NCBI GenBank assembly: GCA_003451975.1
Contig: DMIX01000057.1
Span: 1 to 10,485 of the forward strand
Reading direction: 5' to 3'
Source: Propionibacteriaceae bacterium
GTDB taxonomy: Bacteria; Actinomycetota; Actinomycetes; Propionibacteriales; Propionibacteriaceae
Length of the DNA stretch: 10,485 nucleotides
Notes under the pieces: generated by a model
The model's database searches: none
Seen by the model: only the letters and a program-made list of their open reading frames with translations
Told to the model about the DNA's origin: nothing
Program-made: the position numbers and the translations under genes
In this document: piece by piece, positions 1 to 6,993 of the stretch
Position numbering within the stretch: the stretch's first letter is position 1
Layout: each line of letters begins with the position of its first letter

Positions 1-701
1 TCGAGCACCTCGAGGATGCGGTCGGTCTGCTGCGCCACCTTCCGGTCGTGCGTGACGATGAGGAAGGTCGTGCCGAGCTCCTTGTTGATCGTGCGGAACA
101 GGTCGTAGACCACGGCCGTGTTCGCGGTGTCCAGGTTGCCGGTCGGCTCGTCGCAGAGCAGCAGCGGCGGCTCGTTGGCCAGCGCGCGGGCCAGCGCCAC
201 GCGCTGCTGTTGCCGCTGCTGCTCGCCGCCGGACAAGGCCGAGGGGAAGTGATCGGCACGTTCGGCCAACCCCACCTCGGTCAAAGCCGCGCGGGCCTCA
301 GCCTCCCCTAACCCGACCAGTTCGGCCACCAGAGCCACATTTTCGAAGGCAGTCAGGGTCGGGATCAGGTTGAAGAACTGGAAGACGAACCCCACCTCCC
401 GACGCCGGTAGTCGGTCAGTGAGGATTCGTCGCTGCCGGTGAGGTCCGACCCGGAGACGACGACCTCGCCGGCGCTGGGAGTCTCGATGCCCCCGATCAC
501 ATTCATCAATGTGGTCTTGCCCGAACCCGATGGTCCAAGAATCACGACGAACTGGCCCTGTGGCACCGTCAGGTTCACCCCGCGCAAGGCCAGGACCGCG
601 ACGTCCCCTGTTTGGTAGCTCTTGGTGACTGCGGACAGCCGCACCGAGGGATCGTCGCCCGCGGCATCGGCTCGCAGTTGATGTTTGGGTATATAGGACA
701 T
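1..701 (-). CDS. ABC transporter ATP-binding protein, LolD/MacB type (3' end beyond window)
   Basis: This is the cytoplasmic ATPase of an ABC system of the LolD/MacB/FtsE class, which usually pairs with an FtsX-like permease for drug, peptide or lipoprotein export. The ATG at 701 gives 233 codons before the left edge. Visible motifs are Walker A GPSGSGKT (residues 56-63), the Q-loop (Q108), the signature LSGGE (156-160), Walker B LLLCDE with the PTGNLD D-loop (about 180-191) and the switch histidine (218). The signature is followed by an unusual duplication, LSGGEQQRQQQRVALARAL, where the family normally has LSGGEQQRVA. Third-position GC also changes there. The stop codon of the upstream MerR gene ends one base before this ATG, so the two are cotranscribed and probably translationally coupled. 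The C-terminus and the expected permease lie outside the window. The class is certain; the substrate is unknown. Confidence 0.93.
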   Translation of the reverse strand, partial: MSYIPKHQLRADAAGDDPSVRLSAVTKSYQTGDVAVLALRGVNLTVPQGQFVVILGPSGSGKTTLMNVIGGIETPSAGEVVVSGSDLTGSDESSLTDYRRREVGFVFQFFNLIPTLTAFENVALVAELVGLGEAEARAALTEVGLAERADHFPSALSGGEQQRQQQRVALARALANEPPLLLCDEPTGNLDTANTAVVYDLFRTINKELGTTFLIVTHDRKVAQQTDRILEVL

Positions 702-702
702 G

Positions 703-1551
703 TCAGGCTCCCTCAGCGGTGAGTGGTGAGAACGATCCGGCCAAAGCGCGTTGAATGTCCGGTTCAGCGTTCAGTTCGCGGGCGAGTGCATCTATCAGTA
801 GCCGCTGCTGGGGGGCCTCGAAGGCGTATTGCGCCAGCCGTCGCACCGTGGCCCAGAACGCATTTCCGGCCAAGCCCTGAGGGAGATCGGCGAGCATCCG
901 CTGCACGGCCTCGGGATGACGTCGATACAGGCGCCGCGTGGATTCGACAAGCTGGGCGATGAGCTGCTCGGCATCGTCAGAGTCGGTATCGGCCAGGCGC
1001 GCCACGCCTTCAAAGATGGCGACGGTCTCGGCCTCGTCGTCCTGATCGATCTCGGCGGCCAAAGCGGTCAGGCTCGCCGGGAGCAGTCCGTGAACGGCTA
1101 GGTAGATCATCACGTGCCGCTCACCCTCGACTGTCTTGCGCGCCGCCGGATTGGGCATCGCCTCGGCGAGGCGGTCGTACAGGTTGGCCAGCACGCGCGG
1201 CAGCGGAGTCAACCGGCCCTCGTCTGATTGCTCCAGCAACGACACCAGGCCATCGCGTTGCGCGGTCAGGGTCGCGATACGGGCGTCCACCGAGTCGAGG
1301 GCTTGGCGCAGTTCTGCGGCGGTGTCCTGCGAGGGAACACCACCGGGTTCGACCAGTACCTCACGGATCGAGCGCAGTGGTAGGCCCGAATCGACCAGCC
1401 ATCGGATGCGTAGCAGCCGGGCCAAATGGTAGAGGTCGTAGTCACGGATGCCGTTGATCGACGGCGGCACCGGCAGCAAGCCGACATGGTGGTAGTAGCG
1501 CACCGTCCTGACCGAGGTGTGCCCGAGATCAGCTAGCTCTTTGACTCGCAC
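703..1551 (-). CDS. MerR-family transcriptional regulator
   Basis: This is a DNA-binding regulator of 282 residues starting at GTG 1551. The N-terminal 70 or so residues are a MerR winged helix: VKELADLGHTSVRTVRYYHH is the recognition helix-turn-helix, followed by the wing (GIRDYDL) and the second helical pair (HLARLLRIRWLVDSGLPL). A coiled-coil dimerisation helix follows at about 78-110 (ELRQALDSVDARIATL). The remaining 170 residues are mostly helical. I do not recognise them as a TipAS or GyrI-like ligand domain, and there is no cysteine metal site like that of MerR proper. The gene abuts the ABC ATPase gene, so it probably controls that transporter, and the palindrome upstream suggests autoregulation. 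The family is certain; the inducer is unknown. Confidence 0.92.
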   Translation of the reverse strand: MRVKELADLGHTSVRTVRYYHHVGLLPVPPSINGIRDYDLYHLARLLRIRWLVDSGLPLRSIREVLVEPGGVPSQDTAAELRQALDSVDARIATLTAQRDGLVSLLEQSDEGRLTPLPRVLANLYDRLAEAMPNPAARKTVEGERHVMIYLAVHGLLPASLTALAAEIDQDDEAETVAIFEGVARLADTDSDDAEQLIAQLVESTRRLYRRHPEAVQRMLADLPQGLAGNAFWATVRRLAQYAFEAPQQRLLIDALARELNAEPDIQRALAGSFSPLTAEGA

Positions 1552-1568
1552 ACCTCAGTGTCCCCCTG

Positions 1569-1587
1569 TGACGTTACGTAACTGTCA
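1569..1587. promoter_or_regulatory. Candidate MerR operator/promoter
   Basis: A dyad lies 18 bases upstream of the MerR start. Its core GTTACGTAAC (1573-1582) is a perfect palindrome, flanked by TGAC on the left (1569-1572) and GTCA on the right (1584-1587) with one extra base. Read on the minus strand, TTGACA (1588-1583) forms a good -35 box at the edge of the dyad. This fits the MerR habit of binding within a long promoter spacer. No clear -10 follows: GACACT (1561-1556) would need a 21-base spacer. The autoregulatory role is inferred. Confidence 0.55.
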
Positions 1588-1605
1588 AGGGTCTCCGGTG
1601 TTTTT

Positions 1606-1640
1606 CCCTTCGGCACGGAGCGAGCATCCCGGCCGACGGG
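1606..1640 (-). terminator. Candidate hairpin terminator after hisG
   Basis: CCCTTCGGC (1606-1614) pairs with GCCGACGGG (1632-1640), 8 of 9 positions, around a 17-base loop that can extend the stem by a few pairs. It lies 3 bases beyond the hisG stop codon. On the hisG transcript it is followed by A residues, not U residues, so it is not a textbook intrinsic terminator. Termination or 3'-end protection is an inference from position. Confidence 0.35.
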
Positions 1641-1643
1641 TAA

Positions 1644-2501
1644 CTACAGCCGACAGGCGTGGATGCTGGTGACCAGGATCGCTTCGGCTCCGACTTCCCA
1701 GAGCTGATCCATGATCTGCTGAGCTTGCTTGGCCGGAATCATGGCGCGCACCGCGACCCATCCTTCTTTGGCCAAGGGGGAAACCGTGGGGGCGTCCAGC
1801 CCGGGAGTCACGGCGGAGGCCGCAGCGAGGCGGTCGGTGGTGACGTTGTAGTCGACCATGAGGTAGTCGCGGGCGGTGAGGACGCCATTGAGGCGCCGCA
1901 CCAGCAGTTCCAGTCCGTCCGGAGCGGCCACGCCGCGGCGCTGGATCAGCACTGCCTCGGATTCCAGAATCGCCTCACCGAACAGTTCCAGGCCAGCCTT
2001 TTTTAGCGTGGTCCCGGTCTCCACGACGTCAGCCACCACATCGGCCACGCCCAGACGCACCGAGGATTCCACCGCCCCATCGAGATGGATCAGTCGTGCC
2101 GAGATCCCTTCGCGCTCTAAGAAGGCACCGACCAGTCCGGCATAGGAGGTGGCGATGCGGGTCCCTTCGAGATCGGCCACCGTCATCGTCGAACCGCCGG
2201 GAGCTGCGAACCGGAAGCGGGTTCCGCCGAATCCGAGACTGAGGACCTCGTCGGCTTCAGCACCGGAGTCCAGCAGCATGTCGCGTCCGGTGATGCCCAA
2301 GTCGAGGGTGCCCTCCCCCACGTACACCGCGATGTCACGCGGACGCAGATAGTAGAACTCGACACCGTTGGCGTCGTCGACCAGCACCAGATCTTTGGTG
2401 TCGTGGCGTTGCCGGTAGCCGGCTTCGCGCAAGACACCGGCCGCGCCTTCGGCCAGCGAGCCCTTGTTGGGCACCGCAATCTTCAACAGCTCCGCCGCCA
2501 T
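1644..2501 (-). CDS. hisG: ATP phosphoribosyltransferase, long form
   Basis: HisG joins ATP and PRPP to make phosphoribosyl-ATP, the first and feedback-controlled step of histidine synthesis, in the cytoplasm. The protein has 285 residues: PNKGSL near the N-terminus (11-16), the PRPP-binding loop ETGTTL (161-166), and a C-terminal ACT-like regulatory domain of about 75 residues (from WVAVRAMI). That domain marks the long, histidine-inhibited form that needs no HisZ. I chose ATG 2501 because GAAGGGAC lies about 7 bases upstream. A GTG at 2522 overlaps the hisE stop as GTGA and would add seven residues (MSRRDPA). hisE lies just upstream, so the pair forms one transcript, as is usual in actinobacteria. 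Confidence 0.96.
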   Translation of the reverse strand: MAAELLKIAVPNKGSLAEGAAGVLREAGYRQRHDTKDLVLVDDANGVEFYYLRPRDIAVYVGEGTLDLGITGRDMLLDSGAEADEVLSLGFGGTRFRFAAPGGSTMTVADLEGTRIATSYAGLVGAFLEREGISARLIHLDGAVESSVRLGVADVVADVVETGTTLKKAGLELFGEAILESEAVLIQRRGVAAPDGLELLVRRLNGVLTARDYLMVDYNVTTDRLAAASAVTPGLDAPTVSPLAKEGWVAVRAMIPAKQAQQIMDQLWEVGAEAILVTSIHACRL

Positions 2502-2518
2502 CGCAGGGTCCCTTCGGC

Positions 2519-2785
2519 TCACAGGTATTCGTAGATGTCTTCGAGGTCCAGATCCAAGGCGATCATCATCACCTGGAGGTGGTAGAGCAACTGGCTGATC
2601 TCTTCGGCGGTTTCAGCCTTCGACTGATATTCGGCGGCCATCCACACCTCGGCGGCTTCCTCCACGATCTTCTTGCCGATCGCATGGACACCGGCGTCCA
2701 ACTCGCGCACGGTGCCCGAACCAACCGGCCGGGTGGCCGCACACACCTGGAGTTCAGCGAAAAGATCTTCGAAGGATTTGCTCAC
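2519..2785 (-). CDS. hisE: Phosphoribosyl-ATP pyrophosphatase
   Basis: HisE hydrolyses phosphoribosyl-ATP to phosphoribosyl-AMP and pyrophosphate, the second step of histidine synthesis. The product has 88 residues, the usual size of the stand-alone enzyme. It shows the MazG-like metal-binding helix [11 protein letters not shown] (about 37-47) and a second acidic helix ([14 protein letters not shown]). The reading frame stays open far upstream, but homology begins at SKSFEDLF, so GTG 2785 is the start. It has no convincing Shine-Dalgarno. Instead TAGGCT lies 8 bases upstream, which fits a leaderless mRNA. hisG follows 17 bases after the hisE stop. Confidence 0.95.
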   Translation of the reverse strand: MSKSFEDLFAELQVCAATRPVGSGTVRELDAGVHAIGKKIVEEAAEVWMAAEYQSKAETAEEISQLLYHLQVMMIALDLDLEDIYEYL

Positions 2786-2800
2786 GTAGGCAGAGCCTAC
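2786..2800 (-). promoter_or_regulatory. hisE -10 element inside a small perfect hairpin
   Basis: GTAGGC (2786-2791) and GCCTAC (2795-2800) form a perfect 6-bp inverted repeat with a 3-base loop touching the hisE start codon. On the minus strand it contains TAGGCT (2799-2794), a TANNNT-type -10 box placed so that transcription would begin at or next to the GTG. No -35 box is obvious. The same GGTAGGCTC string precedes mshC. Confidence 0.45.
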
Positions 2801-2832
2801 CGGCAGCACGCGGCGCTGGTCACAACGACCTA

Positions 2833-2913
2833 GTGGCCAGAATCTGCTGCCCGATGCTGTTCCAGACTGCCGCCATCGCGCCGGTGGCCCCTGTGGATGC
2901 AGATTCTGGTCAC
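2833..2913. repeat. 15-bp inverted repeat upstream of the AbiEi/DUF559 gene
   Basis: GTGGCCAGAATCTGC (2833-2847) and GCAGATTCTGGTCAC (2899-2913) are inverted copies matching at 14 of 15 positions, separated by 51 bases. The odd pair would be G-U in plus-strand RNA. The element fills much of the intergenic region between hisE and the plus-strand gene that follows. It could be an operator pair, a structured 5' region or a remnant of a mobile element. The sequence does not decide between these. Confidence 0.6.
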
Positions 2914-2968
2914 CCACCGGCGCCGGAATCCCTGGCTGTGGTTCGGCCCGGTACCGAGAATCAGCAGC

Positions 2969-3844
2969 GTGGACACTATTGAGAAGGCACTCGCCCAAGA
3001 CGGGTTCATCCTCGCTCGAGAGCACCCCTCGTTGGCTCGCACTCTCAACCGCCGTTGGCGTGCCGGACACCTCCAGCGACTGCACCCCGGTGTCTTCGCT
3101 GATCCCGCACAGGTGTCGCCCCGATTGCGGCTGCGAGCACTGTGCCGCTGGGCGCCGCAGGCGGTGTTCCATGATGCGACGGCAGTCTCGCTGTGGCTCG
3201 ACCAGGAACCCCGCACACCGCTGCAGCTTGCCCACCCCTCCTCGCTCTGCGCCCCGGCCACAGTGCGGCTCACCCATCGCCGAATCGCTGCCGAGCACAT
3301 CCACCGGACCCATGGCCTCACACTGGCCTCACCGTCGTATGCCGGCGCCGAGGTCGCGGCCCACGATGATGGTCAGGCCGCGATGCACCTGTTGCGTAAG
3401 GGAATGGTCAGCATCGATGCCCTGTATGAGGCTGCGACTGCCCTCACCGCCACCCGCGGGCATCCGGAACGTATGCGGGTGCTTCGCTCACTGGCGGCCA
3501 ACCCGTGGTCACCGGCGGAGCGTCGGCTGCACGCTCTGCTCAGTGGGGTCAGCGGGTGGGTCGCGAATCGCCGACTTCGGCTCGACGGCCCCACGGTGAT
3601 TCCCGATGTGCTGTTTGAGGCCAGCCGGCTCGTCGTGGAAGTGGACGGCTACCAGGTTCATGGTGGGCTAGCAGCGTTTCAGCGAGATCGCGATCGACAG
3701 AACCTGCTGGTCGGTCACGGCTACCCGGTGCTGCGCCTGACCTGGCAGGACCTCGCTGACCGGCCCGAGTACTGCCTCAGTCTGATTCGGCAAACGGATC
3801 GTGTCTGGAATCTGCACGCAGATGCCATCGATGTCGTCGATTGA
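2969..3844 (+). CDS. AbiEi-like winged-helix and DUF559 endonuclease-fold protein
   Basis: The N-terminal 45 or so residues ([19 protein letters not shown] onward to LHPGVF) resemble the winged helix of AbiEi antitoxins. The C-terminal 110 residues match DUF559, a Vsr/PD-(D/E)XK nuclease-like fold: E184, D213 (IPDVLF), E224 and D226 ([10 protein letters not shown]), H231, then the RDRDRQN helix. The candidate catalytic residues are all present. Such proteins are common, often as single genes, in actinobacteria, and their role is unsettled; some annotation pipelines label them type IV antitoxins. No AbiEii-type nucleotidyltransferase toxin is adjacent. I chose GTG 2969 (291 aa) because the homology begins there and GAGAAT lies 7 bases upstream. 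ATG 2897 would add 24 atypical residues from within the inverted repeat. The gene lies between core genes and is convergent with mshC. Confidence 0.8.
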   Translation: MDTIEKALAQDGFILAREHPSLARTLNRRWRAGHLQRLHPGVFADPAQVSPRLRLRALCRWAPQAVFHDATAVSLWLDQEPRTPLQLAHPSSLCAPATVRLTHRRIAAEHIHRTHGLTLASPSYAGAEVAAHDDGQAAMHLLRKGMVSIDALYEAATALTATRGHPERMRVLRSLAANPWSPAERRLHALLSGVSGWVANRRLRLDGPTVIPDVLFEASRLVVEVDGYQVHGGLAAFQRDRDRQNLLVGHGYPVLRLTWQDLADRPEYCLSLIRQTDRVWNLHADAIDVVD

Positions 3845-3876
3845 CCGTGACGGCCCCGATCTGGATGCAGTTCTCG

Positions 3877-3889
3877 GTCAGAGCCTGAC
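3877..3889. terminator. Small hairpin between convergent genes
   Basis: GTCAG (3877-3881), loop AGC, CTGAC (3885-3889) overlaps the mshC stop codon and lies 33 bases past the end of the AbiEi/DUF559 gene. It is short and has no U-tract, so a bidirectional terminator role is only suggested by position. A like-built hairpin lies at the other convergent gene junction (7000-7014). Confidence 0.25.
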
Positions 3890-5104
3890 GCCGAGTAGGG
3901 CATCGACGGCATCGCGCACTGCGGCGGGGGCGGCAGTGCTGGTCGCACCTTTCGATGCTGCCCACAGGTCAATCTCGCCCAGGGCGGTTGGTGCATCGAG
4001 ATCACTACTCAGTGCCGCCCGCACCGCGGCCAGCAGCGGCTCGGCATCGGGACCGGCGGGTCGGTGGACCGCCGCACGCCAGCGGGCCAAGCGGCGAGTG
4101 GCGACCCGCAGCAGTTCGGGGGTGTACTCCCAGTCGCTGCGATAGTGCTGGGCCAGCAACATCAGGCGCACCGCCATCGGATCGGCACCATCGGCGAGAA
4201 GCCGATGAACGAATACCAGATTGCCCAGTGACTTGCTCATCTTCTGACCGTCGTAGGCCACCATCGCAGTGTGCAGCGCGGCGTGATCACACGGCTGATG
4301 GGACACCATTTCCGCTTGTAGTGCCGACATCGGATGATGCGGAAAGGCCAGATCGCTGCCTCCGGCTTGAACATCGAAGTCTGCGCCAAGTGTTGCCAGT
4401 GCGATCGCCGCACATTCGATGTGCCACCCGGGACGCCCTCGCCCGAGCGCCGAATCCCAGGCGGGCTCATCGGGCCGGGCCCGGCGCCACAGCAGCGCGT
4501 CGAGTTGGTGGTGCTTTCCGGCACGCCCGGGATCCCCACCGCGCTCGGCGAAAAGAGCCAAAGCCTGATCGCGAGGTAGCCCGGTTCGCTCCAACAGTCC
4601 GGCTTCGTCGACCCGGAAATACCAGTCGGGATACTCCGGGTCAGGAATCGCGTAGGCATCGCCGCCATCACGCAACGCGGTCGCGGTGTCGGCGATCATG
4701 TCCATAGCCTCCACCACCCCGACGAAGTGGCTGGGCGGTAGCACTCGCAGGGCCGCCATGTCTGCGCGGTACAGCTCGATCTGTTCGGCCGCCAACTCCG
4801 CCCAGTCGCGCGCGGTCGCCGTGGCTCGCTCCAGCAACGGGTCATCAACATCGGTGATGTTTTGGGCATATCGGACGCCCAGTCCCGCGTCGCGCCAGGC
4901 CCGCACCAGAAGGTCGATGGTCACGTAGGTGAAGGCATGGCCCAGGTGAGTCGCGTCGTAAGGGGTGATGCCGCAGGCGTACAGCCGTGCCTCGCCTGTC
5001 TGGGGCCCCACCGCCACGAGGTCGCGGGTTCGCGGGTTGTACAAGCGCACCCGGTGAGCCGATGGCGGCAATTTGGGCACCGGCACCGCGTCCCAAGCTT
5101 GCAT
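3878..5104 (-). CDS. mshC: Cysteine--GlcN-inositol ligase (mycothiol biosynthesis)
   Basis: MshC joins cysteine to GlcN-inositol using ATP, the third core step of mycothiol synthesis (mycothiol is the low-molecular-weight thiol of actinobacteria). It evolved from class I cysteinyl-tRNA synthetase. At 408 residues it has the length of MshC, not CysS, and lacks the tRNA-binding C-terminal domains. It carries the MshC form of the first motif, YACGITPYDATHLGH (42-56), with the zinc ligand C44, the NITDVDDPLLERA block, the second zinc region (GWHIECA), and KMSKS (288-292). The ATG at 5104 has no Shine-Dalgarno but has TAGGCT 6 bases upstream, so it is probably leaderless. It is divergent from uppP across 58 bases. 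Confidence 0.96.
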   Translation of the reverse strand: MQAWDAVPVPKLPPSAHRVRLYNPRTRDLVAVGPQTGEARLYACGITPYDATHLGHAFTYVTIDLLVRAWRDAGLGVRYAQNITDVDDPLLERATATARDWAELAAEQIELYRADMAALRVLPPSHFVGVVEAMDMIADTATALRDGGDAYAIPDPEYPDWYFRVDEAGLLERTGLPRDQALALFAERGGDPGRAGKHHQLDALLWRRARPDEPAWDSALGRGRPGWHIECAAIALATLGADFDVQAGGSDLAFPHHPMSALQAEMVSHQPCDHAALHTAMVAYDGQKMSKSLGNLVFVHRLLADGADPMAVRLMLLAQHYRSDWEYTPELLRVATRRLARWRAAVHRPAGPDAEPLLAAVRAALSSDLDAPTALGEIDLWAASKGATSTAAPAAVRDAVDALLGVRL

Positions 5105-5110
5105 GGGGCG

Positions 5111-5116
5111 AGCCTA
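5111..5116 (-). promoter_or_regulatory. mshC -10 element (leaderless promoter)
   Basis: The minus strand reads GGTAGGCTC, then CCCC and the mshC ATG. TAGGCT ends 6 bases before the start codon, which would place the transcription start at the A of ATG. I see no -35 box. This is an inference from spacing and from the same motif before hisE. Confidence 0.5.
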
Positions 5117-5131
5117 CCTTTGGTGAGGGCC

Positions 5132-5156
5132 TAGGCTTGGCGCGGATCGAAAGGGG
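5132..5156 (+). promoter_or_regulatory. uppP -10 element and ribosome-binding site
   Basis: TAGGCT (5132-5137), inside the 8-bp palindrome GCCTAGGC (5129-5136), is a plausible -10 box. Transcription from about 5144 would give a leader of some 19 bases carrying GAAAGGGG (5149-5156), a good Shine-Dalgarno ending 6 bases before ATG 5163. This supports the chosen uppP start. No -35 box is clear. Confidence 0.5.
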
Positions 5157-5162
5157 TCGTCA

Positions 5163-5984
5163 ATGGGTTGGCTGGAAGCCATCGTGCTGGGAATCGTGCA
5201 AGGTCTCACAGAGTTTCTGCCAATCTCCTCCAGCGCTCACCAGTCGATCATTGGTCAGTTGTTCTTCAGCGGTCACGATCCGGGGGCGGCCTTCACCGCC
5301 GTTACCCAACTGGGCACCGAGACCGCTGTGGTCGTCTACTTCGCCAAAGACATCGGCCGAATCATTTCTCGGTGGTTCTTGGCTCTGTTCGGACGTATCC
5401 CGCGCAATGACCCCGACGCCCGACTGGGCTGGTTGGTGATTCTGGGCTCGATCCCGATCGGCGTACTGGGGCTGCTCTTCCAGGACTTCATCAAGACTGA
5501 TTTGCGCAATCTGTGGGTCACGGTGGCGATGCTGGCTGGATTCGCGGTGGTGTTGTGGATCGCTGATCGGGTCGCCAAGACTGAGTATCAGCTGCACGAG
5601 ATGACCTGGGTTGACGGTCTGGCGCTGGGGTTGGCCCAAGCTCTGGCGCTGATCCCTGGAGTGTCTCGAAGCGGTGCCACGATCGCCGGTGGTTTGTTCT
5701 TGGGCTACACCCGCGAAGCCTCGGCGCGATTCGCGTTCCTGCTGGCCGTGCCGGCAGTGTTCATTTCAGGGCTGTACGAGTTGAAAGACATCCCTGGCGA
5801 TCCGACGGTGAGTTGGGGACCGACGATCGTGGCCACAGTGATCTCCTTCGGGGTTGGGCTGGCTGTGATCCACTGGCTGCTGCGCTATGTCAGCAAGCAC
5901 ACCTTCTCGATTTTCGTGTGGTACCGACTCGCCCTGGCCGCTGTCGTGGCCGGGTTGCTGCTCGCCGGCGTGCTGCAACCCTAA
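5163..5984 (+). CDS. uppP: Undecaprenyl-diphosphate phosphatase
   Basis: UppP (BacA) removes a phosphate from undecaprenyl diphosphate at the membrane, recycling the lipid carrier for peptidoglycan and other cell-wall polymers; overproduction gives bacitracin resistance in known cases. The 273-residue protein has the expected length and about eight hydrophobic segments. Both active-site signatures are visible: EFLPISSSAH (17-26) with the E and H of the family, and PGVSRSG (165-171) with the catalytic arginine. The AHQSI variant after the first motif differs slightly from the common AHLRI of actinobacteria. The start is set by GAAAGGGG. The aldo/keto reductase gene follows after 9 bases, so they form a probable two-gene unit. 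Confidence 0.96.
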   Translation: MGWLEAIVLGIVQGLTEFLPISSSAHQSIIGQLFFSGHDPGAAFTAVTQLGTETAVVVYFAKDIGRIISRWFLALFGRIPRNDPDARLGWLVILGSIPIGVLGLLFQDFIKTDLRNLWVTVAMLAGFAVVLWIADRVAKTEYQLHEMTWVDGLALGLAQALALIPGVSRSGATIAGGLFLGYTREASARFAFLLAVPAVFISGLYELKDIPGDPTVSWGPTIVATVISFGVGLAVIHWLLRYVSKHTFSIFVWYRLALAAVVAGLLLAGVLQP

Positions 5985-5993
5985 GGTTGGTGC

Positions 5994-6992
5994 ATGCAAC
6001 AACGGGCGGTGGGACGCAGCGGTCTCCAGGTATCCCGTTTGGGTTTGGGGACCCTCACCTGGGGTCGAGAGACCACGCTGAGTGATGCGCGCACGCTGCT
6101 GCGTAAGTTCGTCGCCGCCGGGGGCAATCTGATCGACACGGCAGCGGCGTATGCCGCTGGGGACGCCGAGCGCATCATTGGACGACTGATTCGGGCCGGC
6201 GATGTGGCCCGCGACGATCTGGTGATTGCTACCAAGGCCGGCTTCGGTATTCGCGAGGGCCAGCGGGTCGTCGATACTTCTCGCACGACTCTGCTCGCAG
6301 ATCTGCGCGAGTCGCTGCGTCGTCTGGGCACCGACCATATTGATCTGTGGCAATTGCATGCCTGGGGAGATGCCCCAATTGAGGAGTCTTTGGCGGCTAT
6401 CGATACCGCAGTCACTGCTGGGGATGTTCGCTACGCCGGGGTGAGCAACTTCGTAGGCTGGCAGACCGCTCAAGCGGCCACCTGGCAGGCCGCCTTTCCC
6501 GGACGGACGCGATTGACCAGCATCCAGGTGGAGTACTCGCTGCTGGCCCGCCGAGCCGAGGTCGAGGTGATTCCCGCGGCACAGGCTTTGGGGCTGGGGT
6601 TCTTCCCGTGGTCCCCCATCGGACGCGGCGTCTTGACCGGAAAGTACCGCACCGGCACCCCCAAGAACTCCCGAGGGGCCAGCGACCACTTCTCCTGGTT
6701 CGTGGAGCCCTACCTGGAGCAGCGTTCCCGCGCCGTAACCGAGGCTGTCATGATTGCCGCCGATGGCCTGGAGTTCGAACCAGCGCAAGTGGCGCTGCTG
6801 TGGGTACGCGATGCTCCCGGCGTCACCGCTCCCCTGCTGGGTGCTCGCACCCCGGCCCAGTTGGAGCCCTATCTGGCTGCCGAGGATTTGGAGCTTCCCG
6901 CCGAGATCGTCTCCGCTCTGGACGATGTCTCCGGCGGGCCGAGTTCGCTGCGAGTGGTCGAAGAGGACGAACCGACCATCGGGCTGTTCTGA
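5994..6992 (+). CDS. Aldo/keto reductase
   Basis: This is an NADPH-dependent oxidoreductase of the aldo/keto reductase superfamily, cytoplasmic, with a TIM-barrel fold and 332 residues. The catalytic tetrad is present: D48 and Y53 (LIDTAAAY), K81 (IATKAGF) and H122 (LWQLHAW). The cofactor region lies near the C-terminus (LGARTPAQLEPYL), and GLGTLTWG marks the first strand. The protein resembles the YajO/potassium-channel-beta-like branch more than aldose reductase. The substrate cannot be read from sequence. ATG 5994 lies 9 bases after the uppP stop. AAGG, which overlaps that stop, gives a spacing of 7 and could serve as its Shine-Dalgarno. The same bases read TAAGGT, which could equally act as a -10 box. 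Confidence 0.93.
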   Translation: MQQRAVGRSGLQVSRLGLGTLTWGRETTLSDARTLLRKFVAAGGNLIDTAAAYAAGDAERIIGRLIRAGDVARDDLVIATKAGFGIREGQRVVDTSRTTLLADLRESLRRLGTDHIDLWQLHAWGDAPIEESLAAIDTAVTAGDVRYAGVSNFVGWQTAQAATWQAAFPGRTRLTSIQVEYSLLARRAEVEVIPAAQALGLGFFPWSPIGRGVLTGKYRTGTPKNSRGASDHFSWFVEPYLEQRSRAVTEAVMIAADGLEFEPAQVALLWVRDAPGVTAPLLGARTPAQLEPYLAAEDLELPAEIVSALDDVSGGPSSLRVVEEDEPTIGLF

Positions 6993-6993
6993 G

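Noticed and set aside
2502..2522. GTG start of hisG overlapping the hisE stop
   Set aside because: The ATG at 2501 has a better Shine-Dalgarno and matches where HisG homology begins. The seven extra residues look like read-through of the leader.
2786..3313. Long upstream extension of the hisE reading frame (264 aa in total)
   Set aside because: HisE homology starts at GTG 2785. The extension has no recognisable domain and runs antisense through the AbiEi/DUF559 gene.
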